Source: Candidatus Pacearchaeota archaeon
GTDB taxonomy: Archaea > Nanobdellota > Nanobdellia > Pacearchaeales > GW2011-AR1
Length of the DNA stretch: 60,485 nt
Assembly: GCA_009694725.1 (NCBI GenBank)
Contig: SICV01000005.1
Span: 1 to 60,485, forward strand
Direction of reading: 5' to 3'
Positions within the stretch are counted from its first letter, which is position 1. Each line of letters opens with the position of its first letter. Positions 24,505 to 34,400 of this stretch are shown here, piece by piece. Under the pieces are notes generated by a model. The model was not told where the DNA came from and made no database searches. It saw nothing but the letters and a program-made list of their open reading frames with translations. The translations under genes and the position numbers were made by a program.

Positions 24505-25119
24505 TTATCGCGCTGAATCCGCTTGTTTTTCAACTTCATTCTTTTTGCTCATAGCAAAACTTTCCATATTGCTTTCAGATGCTTTGATAAGTTCATCAGC
24601 GAGTGCTTCAGCCATTTTCTTCTTTTTACCGAATGCTTTTGCATAACTTCCTTGGACAATCCAACGAATAGCTAAGTTAATACGACGAATCGGAGCACAA
24701 TCAACTGCTTGCGGATAACGTGCACCCGCTTGTTCAATAACGGTGATTTCATCTCGAGGAGACCCATTTTCAATAGCGCTTGCAAGTACTTGAATCGGAT
24801 TTTTCTTCGTGCGGTGTTCAATCAGTGCAAGGGCAGTCATTAACGTGCGCATATTTTTATTATATTTGCCAGAACTCCAAGAAGTAATAACTTTGTGCTT
24901 CTTACCTTGATGTCCCGGTACAGCTAAACGATTTGCAAGACGTTCAATTAAATTAACCTTTGTATTTCCTAAATATTCAGTATTACGACGACCATAGGAT
25001 TTAACCAAAATGCGAGGCACAAAGTTCATGTATACTTTCATAGCGGGATCTTTAATCGTAATTACAGACACGTCGTATAAATCAAATACTTTCAAGGTAG
25101 AAATTGCTTGCTCAGCCAT
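24505..25119 (-). CDS. rps7: 30S ribosomal protein S7
   Basis: It binds the 3' major domain of 16S rRNA and nucleates head assembly. The archaeal S7 signature is clear: KSYGRRNTEYLGNTKVNLIE, then NPIQVLASAIENGSPRDE and VDCAPIRRINLAIRWI. At 204 residues it has the usual archaeal N-terminal extension. It starts 2 bases after the S12 stop and is followed by EF-2. A C-terminal polar tail (KKNEVEKQADSAR) is slightly long. Confidence 0.96.
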   Translation of the reverse strand: MAEQAISTLKVFDLYDVSVITIKDPAMKVYMNFVPRILVKSYGRRNTEYLGNTKVNLIERLANRLAVPGHQGKKHKVITSWSSGKYNKNMRTLMTALALIEHRTKKNPIQVLASAIENGSPRDEITVIEQAGARYPQAVDCAPIRRINLAIRWIVQGSYAKAFGKKKKMAEALADELIKASESNMESFAMSKKNEVEKQADSAR

Positions 25120-25121
25120 GC

Positions 25122-25544
25122 TTAACGTCTACCCTTCTCAATCTTACCTTTCCACAACAAGTGCAAGGGTTGATCATTGACTTTAATCACTTTGAAACGA
25201 ATGCCCGGAATATCTCCCTTCTGACGACCAGAACGACCACCAATGCGTTCAATAATAACTTCATCGTGTTCATCAACGAACTTCTGCGCAAGATTGCCGG
25301 GAATAAAGGAACCAACCGAGACACCATTTTTGATTAATTGCACTTTACAACACTTTCTCATGGCCGAGTTAGGCTGTCGGGCTTCTTTTTGAAATTTATT
25401 AATAACAATACCCTTTGCTTGGCTAGATCCTTCTAACGGATCAACTTTTACCTTCAGTCCAAGAACGCGTGACTTGTAGGCTTTCTGTGACCATCGATAC
25501 TTTCGTGCATCTTTTCTAAATTTTCGTCCACTCAACAATCCCAT
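25122..25544 (-). CDS. rps12: 30S ribosomal protein S12
   Basis: It is the decoding-centre protein. The central [19 protein letters not shown] and the [20 protein letters not shown] loop carry the conserved residues, and the 140-residue length is normal for archaea. It is the first gene of rps12-rps7-fusA, with its own TATA (GGTTTAAAAAGC, 25566-25577). In many archaea nusA and the RNA polymerase genes lie immediately upstream; here they are about 2 kb away, behind inserted genes. Confidence 0.97.
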   Translation of the reverse strand: MGLLSGRKFRKDARKYRWSQKAYKSRVLGLKVKVDPLEGSSQAKGIVINKFQKEARQPNSAMRKCCKVQLIKNGVSVGSFIPGNLAQKFVDEHDEVIIERIGGRSGRQKGDIPGIRFKVIKVNDQPLHLLWKGKIEKGRR

Positions 25545-25622
25545 GTATGAAGTCCTTGCAAAGATGCTTTTTAAACCTTATCCGCCCCAAGTGTTTATAT
25601 ATCATCAAGGGTAGGGCACCCT

Positions 25623-26252
25623 ATGAGTACAAAGCAAGTAAAGGTCTGGCTCTCTCAATGGGGTCAGGAACTCAAATATAACCATAAAACAATCATATTC
25701 TCACTCTTCCTACTCGCAGTATCTGCAGCAATTACCTATAACGCAGGAGTGTATGTAACCGAAAAAGGGGAGGCAATCGCAAGTGACTTTATTCTTGATA
25801 ACTTCGGTCCCTACGACTGGAACTTTCTTTTTACCTATGTCTGGCTTGGACTTGTAGGGATTATGGTCCTCTATCCGGTGTTCTTTCAGGTCGGTGCAGT
25901 ACACCGTATGCTCGGACAATTTAGTTTTTTGATGATTGTACGAAGTGCATTTATCTCCTTGACGCATCTGAAAACACCGTTTGATGCAATGTCTCACGGT
26001 TTTCCTGGAGCATTGAGTTTCTTTGAATTCCAAAATGATTTATTTTTCTCAGGCCACACAGCGGTTCCCTTTCTTGCATTCCTTGTATTCAAAGGACATA
26101 AGATTCGCTGGTTCTTTTTAGCAGGGTCATTGCTCATGGCAACAACCGTGCTCGCTATGCATGAACATTATTCTATTGACGTATTTGCAGCCTATTTCAT
26201 TACCTACGGCTGTTACAAACTCGCCCAACACTTTAGTCCGTTTAAGAAATAA
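25623..26252 (+). CDS. PAP2-family membrane phosphatase, sphingomyelin-synthase-like
   Basis: About five or six membrane helices surround a PAP2 active site. FFSGHTAVPFLAF carries the conserved SGHT, and MHEHYSIDVFAAYFI carries the final His/Asp pair in the H-YSIDV form typical of the PAP2_C/sphingomyelin-synthase branch. It should remove or transfer a phosphate group on a lipid. TATA TGTTTATATATC lies ~25 bases before ATG. Its 3' end overlaps the convergent glycosyltransferase by 11 bases. The pair together suggests a lipid or glycan role, which is inference. Confidence 0.8.
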   Translation: MSTKQVKVWLSQWGQELKYNHKTIIFSLFLLAVSAAITYNAGVYVTEKGEAIASDFILDNFGPYDWNFLFTYVWLGLVGIMVLYPVFFQVGAVHRMLGQFSFLMIVRSAFISLTHLKTPFDAMSHGFPGALSFFEFQNDLFFSGHTAVPFLAFLVFKGHKIRWFFLAGSLLMATTVLAMHEHYSIDVFAAYFITYGCYKLAQHFSPFKK

Positions 26253-27270
26253 GTTCTTTGAGCGTTCTCTTCAAAATGGGTTTCCAAGAAGGCAATGTTT
26301 CTTTCTGTTGAGAATGGCGATAGTTTTTCACAAATGTCTGAAATTGATTAATAACTGAGGGGGTCAATACTTCGCCCATCATCCCTTGCTTCGATTGGAC
26401 GAGAAAATGTCCATTTGCAATCTGCTCATACTGGCCCTGCAACGGAACACACAGTATTGGTTTCTGCAAGGAGAGCGCTTCACTCAATGAAGTCATACCT
26501 CCGTTGGTAATAAATCCACGACAGGAAGCAAGGTCTTGTACAAAAGCCCGGGCGTCGAATGCTTTTAATGCAACATTTCCAAGCTGTTCGTTGCGATTAA
26601 GCCCATACACAATAAAGGACTGGCGAGTAAATGCACGTAACTGCGCCACCAATAACTCATTACTCCCACTGAGATAGAGTAAGAAATGATTGTCACGTGT
26701 TTTCTTAACGTGTTGAATAGATGCCTTGACCATAGGCGCAACAATCGTTGCCCGCGGGGTTATGGTAGCTAAAGGAAGAAAGGAAAAGATAAGCGTCTTA
26801 CGAGGAAACGGAACCATGAGACGAGTAAACAACTGATAACTCATTTTTCCCACACCAGAAGGAATACTCGAGCTATCCGCATCTGTGATACTATGCTGGT
26901 TATCAATGCTCACGAGAGGAATACGAAGCAGGAAAGCAGTCCAGGCAGTCAAGGGCTCATAATCAGTAATAATCATATCGGGGCGACGTACCAGCCCCTC
27001 ATACATGCGCTTTCCAAATGAACAGATCAGGAACGGAAAGTGCACGAGATTTGAAATACACGTCCTAACTCCCTGCACCTTTCCTTTCTCAATGATAAAA
27101 TGCAAATGAGGTATCTTCGTCACCTGAGCAACTGAGCGAACATACTCGCTTCCCTTCCCCCCCGCATATCCCTGTACAGTATGCCCTTGAGAGCGTAGCC
27201 AGCGTATAATCTCCGCGCTTCGCATAGCATGTCCCATTCCTTCACCATTCACTCCATACCAGATACGCAT
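26242..27270 (-). CDS. MJ1255-type UDP-glycosyltransferase-like protein
   Basis: I use Met8 (27270, MRIWYGVNGEGMGHAMRS) as the start, because the GEGxGH motif of this GT-B/MurG-like family normally begins within a few residues of the N-terminus. The C-terminal half has GFITNGGMTSLSEAL and PLQGQYEQIANG, which match the nucleotide-sugar binding region. It probably transfers a sugar to a lipid or surface polymer. TATA (ACTTTATATATCG) is near 27292. The acceptor is unknown. Confidence 0.8.
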   Translation of the reverse strand: MRIWYGVNGEGMGHAMRSAEIIRWLRSQGHTVQGYAGGKGSEYVRSVAQVTKIPHLHFIIEKGKVQGVRTCISNLVHFPFLICSFGKRMYEGLVRRPDMIITDYEPLTAWTAFLLRIPLVSIDNQHSITDADSSSIPSGVGKMSYQLFTRLMVPFPRKTLIFSFLPLATITPRATIVAPMVKASIQHVKKTRDNHFLLYLSGSNELLVAQLRAFTRQSFIVYGLNRNEQLGNVALKAFDARAFVQDLASCRGFITNGGMTSLSEALSLQKPILCVPLQGQYEQIANGHFLVQSKQGMMGEVLTPSVINQFQTFVKNYRHSQQKETLPSWKPILKRTLKELIS

Positions 27271-27352
27271 ACCGGATAAAAGAAAGAACACTTTATATAT
27301 CGTATCCCTGGATGAATGAATTAGATCAGAGAGTTATTGAAACAAAAAAGAA

Positions 27353-27601
27353 ATGGGTACAGAAGAATTTAAGACAAAGGCTCAAAGAAGAAGAGAGAAG
27401 ATGTGCGGAGAGTGCGAGAATTGTATTAAATTTGGGTAATCGAATGCTTTTAAGAAAGATGTTAAAGCCCCTTTTTATGAGTGGGCAGCTTCACCTAAGC
27501 TTGACGAAATACACGTTGAAGAAGGAATTGGAAGATATTTAATGACCTATCATTGGTGTAGGCTAGAAGAAATGCAAAAGGCTTATGCATTAACTAAATA
27601 A
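27353..27601 (+). pseudogene. Small Cys-motif protein split by an in-frame TAA
   Basis: In the frame starting ATG 27353, codons 1-28 read MGTEEFKTKAQRRREKMCGE then CENCIKFG and a TAA (27437-27439). The same frame then stays open for 53 codons (NAFKKDVKAPFYEWAASPKL, later RYLMTYHWCRLEEMQKAYAL) to a final TAA at 27599. The protein-like composition on both sides, with CGECENC before and HWC after, argues for one gene with a nonsense mutation. The ORF track's 76-aa ORF (27312-27542) lies in another frame and looks like a shadow. It could also be two peptides, or readthrough. Confidence 0.5.
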
Positions 27602-28010
27602 TCTTCAACTCAAAACCAAACGTATCTTTCACAATCAATTCCAATTCAGCAAAACGCATCTTATTACGCCCCAGCAATGATGCTTTATTCTGCATATTTC
27701 CCGCAGTAATGGTAAGCAATTTCTGTTGGATACTCATGCCTTTGAAACCCGTCGGAGAAACAACATCACTCACAAATCGATTAGCATCTTCTTGCCCCTC
27801 AGCTTGCGCAATAATGCGGACACGCTTTCCAATCTGTTCTTGCATACGTTTGATAGTATATCCTTGTTCTCCCACTGCTTGAGCAACAAAGTTTTTTTGA
27901 ACTGCAAAAATGATTGTGTTGTTATACGTATAACATTTACTCGTCTTGACATGCGATAGTTTATCTAACAAGTTCAAATAACGAATTGTTTGCATATCGA
28001 GTGTTGCCAT
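27594..28010 (-). CDS. nusA: NusA-like KH-domain transcription factor
   Basis: Archaeal NusA has only the two KH domains of the bacterial factor. Here KH1 contains IIFAVQKNFVAQAVGEQGYT and KH2 follows with KRVRIIAQAEGQEDAN. The 138 residues are the usual archaeal length. It binds RNA and affects pausing and termination. It follows rpoA by 11 bases and ends the rpoH-rpoB-rpoA-nusA operon; the L30e gene often found here is absent. Its last 8 bases overlap the convergent broken Cys-motif gene. Confidence 0.92.
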   Translation of the reverse strand: MATLDMQTIRYLNLLDKLSHVKTSKCYTYNNTIIFAVQKNFVAQAVGEQGYTIKRMQEQIGKRVRIIAQAEGQEDANRFVSDVVSPTGFKGMSIQQKLLTITAGNMQNKASLLGRNKMRFAELELIVKDTFGFELKII

Positions 28011-28021
28011 TGCAGTAAAAA

Positions 28022-31000
28022 TTACTTTCCCTTTTCTTTAGTTTGTTGAGCCAAAGGGCCAGTTACTTTGACCATCAATCCTGGAAGGCCGGTACCAACA
28101 GGAACAGGTTGATTCAACAAGATATTTTCAATAACTGACTTAAGTTCATCTTTACCACCTTGGATAGTAGCCTTCACGAATTGCTTATCAGGTGTTTCGA
28201 ATGTCGCGCGAGCAAGAATACTTGCCTTCTCAGAGATAATACCCATACGAGTTACTCCCTTTACAACACCAGAAGAGGTCATAGCATCAGCAATTAACTT
28301 TAAGTGACGGATATTAATATCAAGACCCTGTGATTCTAAGACTTTAGAAATTTCAGCAACAATAGTTGCACGAGCGGCTTCAATACCCAACACATTAGAG
28401 ACGTCATAAATATCATTACTGGTAACCCGATTTTTATCAACGCCCTTTATTTCACGAACATCTTCTAAGTTACTTCCAGCAGTAAGGACAACATACTCTT
28501 TACCTCGAGTAGCAACAACAACTTGAGTAATTCCTTTCACACCAGAGATAATGGTATCTTTCAGCTTTTCTTTCAATTTATACATTGCTTTGAAATCAAG
28601 ATCACTGGTATTAATGCTTATTTTCAAATCAGTTGCCTTTACTTTCATTCCTTTATCTATAAGCTTATCTGCAAGTTTTTGTGCTCCTTGATGAACAGTT
28701 TTCAATGCTTTACTATCAAATTCAATTTCAATTTTCTTATTACCAAAGTCAATTGTAATTTGAGAAGCAATTTCTTTCAAGCGAACTTCTTTAATTTTTT
28801 CAGCAACAACTTTAGCTTCCTTCTCATTATTGTATTCTTTATCCAAAAAGACTTCCATCAAAGGCGTACTTGGTTGCTTACGAGCATCAAATATTTCTAC
28901 AAGACGAGGCAATCCTAAGGTAACCTGCATTTGCGCAACTCCTGCATTGTGGAATGTTCTCAAAACCATCTGCGTCGATGCTTCCCCAAAGCTTTGTGCA
29001 GTGATAACTCCGATTGCTTCACCAGAGACAATAGAACTGTCTTCCAAATGTAGTTTAGAAACATCTTTGTTATCGTCCCCATATTTGAATTGTACAATAT
29101 GTTCAGATGCATCACGTACAGTACCGTCATATTCAATCTTCAAGTCTTGTAATGCGCTTACCAGTCGACGGTATAAGTAACCAGATTTAGGCGTACGTAA
29201 AGCAGTATCCATTAATGAGTCACGACCTGTAATTGCTCCAAAGAAGAATTCACTTGGTTTCAATCCATCAAAGAATGAAGACTTAATGAAACCATGTGCT
29301 GCAGGGCTTAAATCTTGACGCTTAAAGAAGGAAAGGGTTCTATCAAAGTATCCAAAGCTAATACGTTTATTCCAGAGCGACTGCTGCCCTACACAGCAGC
29401 CGATCTGAGTAATATTCAACATACTTCCAGCTGCTCCAGGGGTAATCATCTTATTTACATTGCCTTCTGCAGGGAAGTTTGCTTTAACGATTGTACCTGC
29501 TTCAGTACGAACTTCATTCAATACTTGCAAGATTGCAGTTTCACGAGACTCTTCCGCAGTTCTACCTGGAAGAAGAGTAAGTGTACCATTAAGATAGTGA
29601 GTAATAATTTCCGTTGTCTTTACTTCAGCTCGTGCAATAACATCATCTGTTTCCTGCTTTACCTTAGCATCGACATTTAAGTCTTGAAGGGATAAAGTAT
29701 AGCCTGAACGTGCAAGATACAAAGCACCTAAGAGAAATGCTCGATTGATTGTTTCAACTGCAACCTGGCGACCAAATTTCTGATCAATCTCTTTCACTAA
29801 TGCTCCATCTTCAGAACCAAACGTATTCGAACCAGTCAAAATGCTTGGTAAAATAATGCCCGATTTAGCAGGGAGGATATAGCTGAAGACGTCTGTACCC
29901 GAAAGAGATTTATTTTTTACTCCAGAGTCAACACCTGAAGCATACAATAACTGTTCAGCATCTGCCTTCGTTAAAGTGGCTTTACTCAATACATAGGCGC
30001 CAGTTACTGAATCAGCAATCGTACCCACTAAGTTCATATTATTCTTAGAAGAAATAATATTTGCATTCACATTTAATAAGGTTTCAGCTTCACTTCGTGC
30101 TTCTTCAGTCTGAGGACTATGAATGTTCATTTCATCTCCGTCATAGTCCGCGTTATACGGCATAGCTACAGCAGGGTGTAATCTAAAGGTGCGGTGAGGC
30201 AAGACACGCACATAATGTGCCATTAAGCTTTGTTTATGCAAACTAGGGTGACGGTTAAACAAGACAATATCTCCATCACGAATATGACGGTCTACCTTAT
30301 ACCCTGGTTGAATTTCAGCACATAATTCTTCTTTTAATTCATCAGTAATACGTTTCTTCTTACCGTCAGGACGAACAACATAACTTGCACCCGGATAATG
30401 TTCCCCTTTCTTAATTAATTCTTTCAAGAATTCAAGATTAATGCTTGTGACTGCTTCAGATACTGTTAATATACGTGCAACTTCAAAAGGCACACCCACT
30501 TCATTGATTTTAATAAATGGATCAGGTGAAACCACGGTACGTGCAGAATAATTAACACGCTTACCTGCTAAGTTCATACGGATTCTGCCTTCTTTACCCT
30601 TAATACGTTCAGTAATTGTTTTCAAGGGTTGACCAGAACGATGACGTGCAGGAGGAATACGGGTAACATTATTATCAAAGAACGTAGTAACGTGATATTG
30701 TAACAAGTCCCACAAATCTTCAATAATAACTTCAGGAGCTCCCGCGTTTAAGTTTTCCCACAATCGTTGGTTTGCACGAATAATATCTGAAAGCTTATGT
30801 GTCAAATCATCTTCACTACGTTCACCAGTATCGAGAGTAATACTTGGACGAGTTGTTACTGAAGGAACGAGTAAGAGCGAAAGAATCGCCCATTCAGGTC
30901 GACAGGTACGAGCATTAATCCCTATTTTCTTAAGTTCTTCATCTTTGATAAGAACTAAACGTTCACGTACTTCAATAGGAGACATACGGCGTTTACCAAT

Positions 31001-31456
31001 CATAAACGTGCTCGGCTTTTCAAGCTTAACGCGTTCAAGCATTTCCTGACAGTGTGGACATTTCTTTGCATCACGTGCTTTTTTACCACGGGCAGCAGGG
31101 TTTAATCCTGCCGCTTTTTCATCGCTCAAGGCTAACTTACCACATTTAGAACAGAAGCTACGTAAACAAAGTTCCATTAAAGGAATATATTTGATATGGA
31201 GTAAAGGACGAGCAAGTTCAATACAACCGGGGTGTCCAAGACATTCTTTGAATCGTTGACCGCATGTTCGACAACGTACACCGGGATCAATCGCGCCCAA
31301 ACGAAGGTCCATTAATCCACCATCAACAGGGAAGCCGTCAATATCATACAATTCAGGAGTAACAATCTTTGCAGAGCTCATTTTCTTAATCTGCTCCGGA
31401 CTAAGTAAACTGAAGCGTAAGCTTTTCACTTGTTTTCTAAAGGCGAGGTCTTTCAT
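28022..31456 (-). CDS. rpoA: RNA polymerase subunit A, A' and A'' in one chain
   Basis: The 1144 residues contain everything normally split into A' and A''. The N-terminal zinc sites are CRTCGQRFKECLGHPG and CSKCG...CPHC. The catalytic loop is NADYDGDEMN (Tyr where NADFDGD is usual). Without a break the A'' trigger/bridge region VSGEAIGVITAQSFGEAST follows (~805-825), then the A'' C-terminus. Most archaea encode these as two genes; fused forms are known in Thaumarchaeota and Korarchaeota. The start overlaps the rpoB stop by 4 bases (ATGA). It is intact throughout. Confidence 0.96.
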   Translation of the reverse strand: MKDLAFRKQVKSLRFSLLSPEQIKKMSSAKIVTPELYDIDGFPVDGGLMDLRLGAIDPGVRCRTCGQRFKECLGHPGCIELARPLLHIKYIPLMELCLRSFCSKCGKLALSDEKAAGLNPAARGKKARDAKKCPHCQEMLERVKLEKPSTFMIGKRRMSPIEVRERLVLIKDEELKKIGINARTCRPEWAILSLLLVPSVTTRPSITLDTGERSEDDLTHKLSDIIRANQRLWENLNAGAPEVIIEDLWDLLQYHVTTFFDNNVTRIPPARHRSGQPLKTITERIKGKEGRIRMNLAGKRVNYSARTVVSPDPFIKINEVGVPFEVARILTVSEAVTSINLEFLKELIKKGEHYPGASYVVRPDGKKKRITDELKEELCAEIQPGYKVDRHIRDGDIVLFNRHPSLHKQSLMAHYVRVLPHRTFRLHPAVAMPYNADYDGDEMNIHSPQTEEARSEAETLLNVNANIISSKNNMNLVGTIADSVTGAYVLSKATLTKADAEQLLYASGVDSGVKNKSLSGTDVFSYILPAKSGIILPSILTGSNTFGSEDGALVKEIDQKFGRQVAVETINRAFLLGALYLARSGYTLSLQDLNVDAKVKQETDDVIARAEVKTTEIITHYLNGTLTLLPGRTAEESRETAILQVLNEVRTEAGTIVKANFPAEGNVNKMITPGAAGSMLNITQIGCCVGQQSLWNKRISFGYFDRTLSFFKRQDLSPAAHGFIKSSFFDGLKPSEFFFGAITGRDSLMDTALRTPKSGYLYRRLVSALQDLKIEYDGTVRDASEHIVQFKYGDDNKDVSKLHLEDSSIVSGEAIGVITAQSFGEASTQMVLRTFHNAGVAQMQVTLGLPRLVEIFDARKQPSTPLMEVFLDKEYNNEKEAKVVAEKIKEVRLKEIASQITIDFGNKKIEIEFDSKALKTVHQGAQKLADKLIDKGMKVKATDLKISINTSDLDFKAMYKLKEKLKDTIISGVKGITQVVVATRGKEYVVLTAGSNLEDVREIKGVDKNRVTSNDIYDVSNVLGIEAARATIVAEISKVLESQGLDINIRHLKLIADAMTSSGVVKGVTRMGIISEKASILARATFETPDKQFVKATIQGGKDELKSVIENILLNQPVPVGTGLPGLMVKVTGPLAQQTKEKGK

Positions 31457-34400
31457 TGTTCAAATTTGTTTTTTAATTCAAATGCAGTATGAACGCCTAA
31501 TCCGAGGAGTTCATCATACAAGAGTTTGAATGCGTAGGAAATTTCAATTGGTTCAGCATCACTGCCACCACAGATCGAGCAGGCAATCTTATTACGAATC
31601 ATGTCTTCATAAGCCATACTACCACAGGATTTACAGATATAAATAATAGTTTTATCCGAATCGTATCGTTCTTTCAATAATAATGAGGCGCCATGTCCTA
31701 CAAGTGCTTGCTGTTCCATTTCTCCAAGACGTAATGCACCACCCCGTGCACGTCCTTCAATAGGCTGACGAGTCAAGAGTGCAACTTTACCTGATGCGCG
31801 TGCGTGTATTTTATTCTTTACCATATACTTCAACTTGAGATAGTACATATTACCGATATAAATCTTACAGTCCATTTTCTTACCGGTAATGCCATTATAC
31901 ATTGTTTCTTTTCCATCAAAACTAAAGCCCATTTCACGTAATTGCCCTTCAAGTTGTCCAACTGTTTGACCCGAGAAAGAAGTGCCATCCATAATTTTTC
32001 CAGAAACTGCTCCAGCTTTACCTGCAAGGAGTTCAATCAAATACCCAACAGTCATACGACTAGGAATACCATGGGGATTGAACAGTAAATCAGGACGAAC
32101 CCCGTGTGCAGTAAAGGGAATATCTTCTCCATCTGCAATAAGACCAACAACCCCTTTCTGACCGTGAGGAGTAGAAAACTTATCCCCTGGTTCTGGTAAA
32201 CGAAGATCTCGCGTTCGTACTTGTGCAATTCTATTTCCTTCTTGGTCTGCAGTAATGAATACGGCATCAACGGTGCCTTGTTCTTCTTGACGAATAGCCG
32301 TACTTGCTTCTTTTTTACTTTGGATACTCAAATCTTTTGCTTCACTTAAGAATTTTGGAGGGGTAGTTCGACCAATCAAAACTTCTCCTTCACGCATGCT
32401 CGCTTCAGGGGAGACAATACCATCATCTTCTAAGAATCGATAGGATCTTTCAAGACGATAACCTGCAACATCTTTATCAGGAATACAAATTTCATCCTTT
32501 AATCCACCCGCATAATGTAATTCAGTTGCAGAATACGGTCTAAAATACGTACTCCGTCCCATACCTCGGTCTACACTCGATTTATTGAGGATAACTGCGT
32601 CTTCCATATTATATCCTTCAAACGGCATAATTGCAACAACAATATTTTGTCCAGCAGGATAGACTTCAAGCGTATCATAAATGAAGCTACGTACTAATGG
32701 CTTCTGAGGGTAGTGTAAAATCGAAACGTCTGTATCCAAACGAACTAAATAGTTAGCGGCATAAATACCTAAACTCTGTTTCAACGTTTTACTTCCTCTA
32801 TTCAAACGAGAAGACTGGTCATGGTTACCAAAAGGTACCAAACTAGTAATTAATCCAAATACGTCAATTGGGTGAATTTCTAAATGTGTATGTTCAGAAG
32901 TAATGTCCGAATCTTTAGTCGCAACAAGCGCATTCTCTTCTTCAGCAGCATCAATATATTCAAGGATTCCTTCACGAACTAAATCAGACCACAAAATTTT
33001 ACCTGAGCCAAGCATAGTGAGATGATCTTCTTGTAATTTTGAAGCACCATTTTCAACTACAATTAAAGGTCTCAAAACTCTTCCAACTTCAGTAGAAATA
33101 AACACTTGATCAAGAATAGGGTTAAACTGAACACTCATATCTTTCGGGAAATCACCTGAACGACGAGTATGGCGTATTTTCTTGACAAATTGATCTGCAT
33201 TATCAGCAAATCCTACAAATCGCCCATTGAAGAAAACATCTTTTCCTGCTCCTTGTTTCAATAAACCAAGTGAGACTAACTGCTTCAAGACCTGAGTTTC
33301 ATCAAAATGAATTGCTGTTGAAATACGAGAGAGTAATGCTAAGTTCTTACGCAAACCAATTTCAGTACCTTCAGGAGATTCAGTCGGGCAGAAACGACCA
33401 TAATGGGTAGGGTGTAATGTTCGTGCCATAAAGTTTTCTTGTTCTCCAGGCAACATACTCGAAACTCTTTGTAACGCAGATAACATAGCCAAATAATTAG
33501 TTTTATCCATATTTTGAGTAACACCTGAACGTTCACCAATCCAACTTCCTGTTGCAATCGCACTTTCAATACGATGTGTAAAGAGGGTAGATTTTGCAAT
33601 CGTCTTCAAAGAATAGAATTTCTTTCGTTTTGCAACTTTTTGTAAGGAATATTGAATATCACGAACTAAAATACTTAAATTGACACGGAATAAATCAGAC
33701 AGTAAGTCTCCAGACAGTTTGACACGTTTGTTACCATAGTGATCTTTATCGGTGCGCATAGCCGGATTTTCTTTCGCACGAAGGTACAGATTAACTAAGC
33801 GACAAATAGTCAATGCCTTTTCAGTTCTACTTTGTTTTTCGGTACCAATATGAGGAAGTAAATAAGAGTCGATTCTATCTTTCATTCTATCCAAGATTTC
33901 TTTCTTTGTTCCTTGTACGCCCGCTTTTTCAGCAAGGTGCAACAAAGCATCTTCAGACTCTTGAATCGTGGCATATTCGTAGAGGTTCACAATCAAACAG
34001 TCATTTTCGTACCCAATTGCTTGTGCAATATCTGATTCTTTAGTCATTCCTAAAGCTTTCAAGACTACCACTAAAGGAACATTCTTCAATCGACTGAACG
34101 TAAGTTCAAGGATACCTTCATTTGTTTCAGAGATAGTAGAAGGAATACGATAGGCGCCTCGTTGAGAAAACAAACGAACAGTTAATCCGAGCCTTCCTTC
34201 TTCAATAAATGGTTGATTTGCAGCCAAGTCTTCAGACATAACCATAACTCGTTCATTACCATTAATGATGAAGTAACCCCCAGGATCAAGGCGATCCATA
34301 TAATTCTGTTCCATCTGAACACTGTCCATTTTTGAAGTAGTACAAAATGAGCTACGAACCATAATAGGGATACGTCCAATTTCCACTTCCGCAGTATCTA

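Noticed and set aside
27312-27542. 76-aa plus-strand ORF in the track
   Set aside because: Its composition is poor, and a different frame at the same place encodes the Cys-motif protein with clear coding character; I treat the track ORF as a shadow, though it has a TATA box in front.
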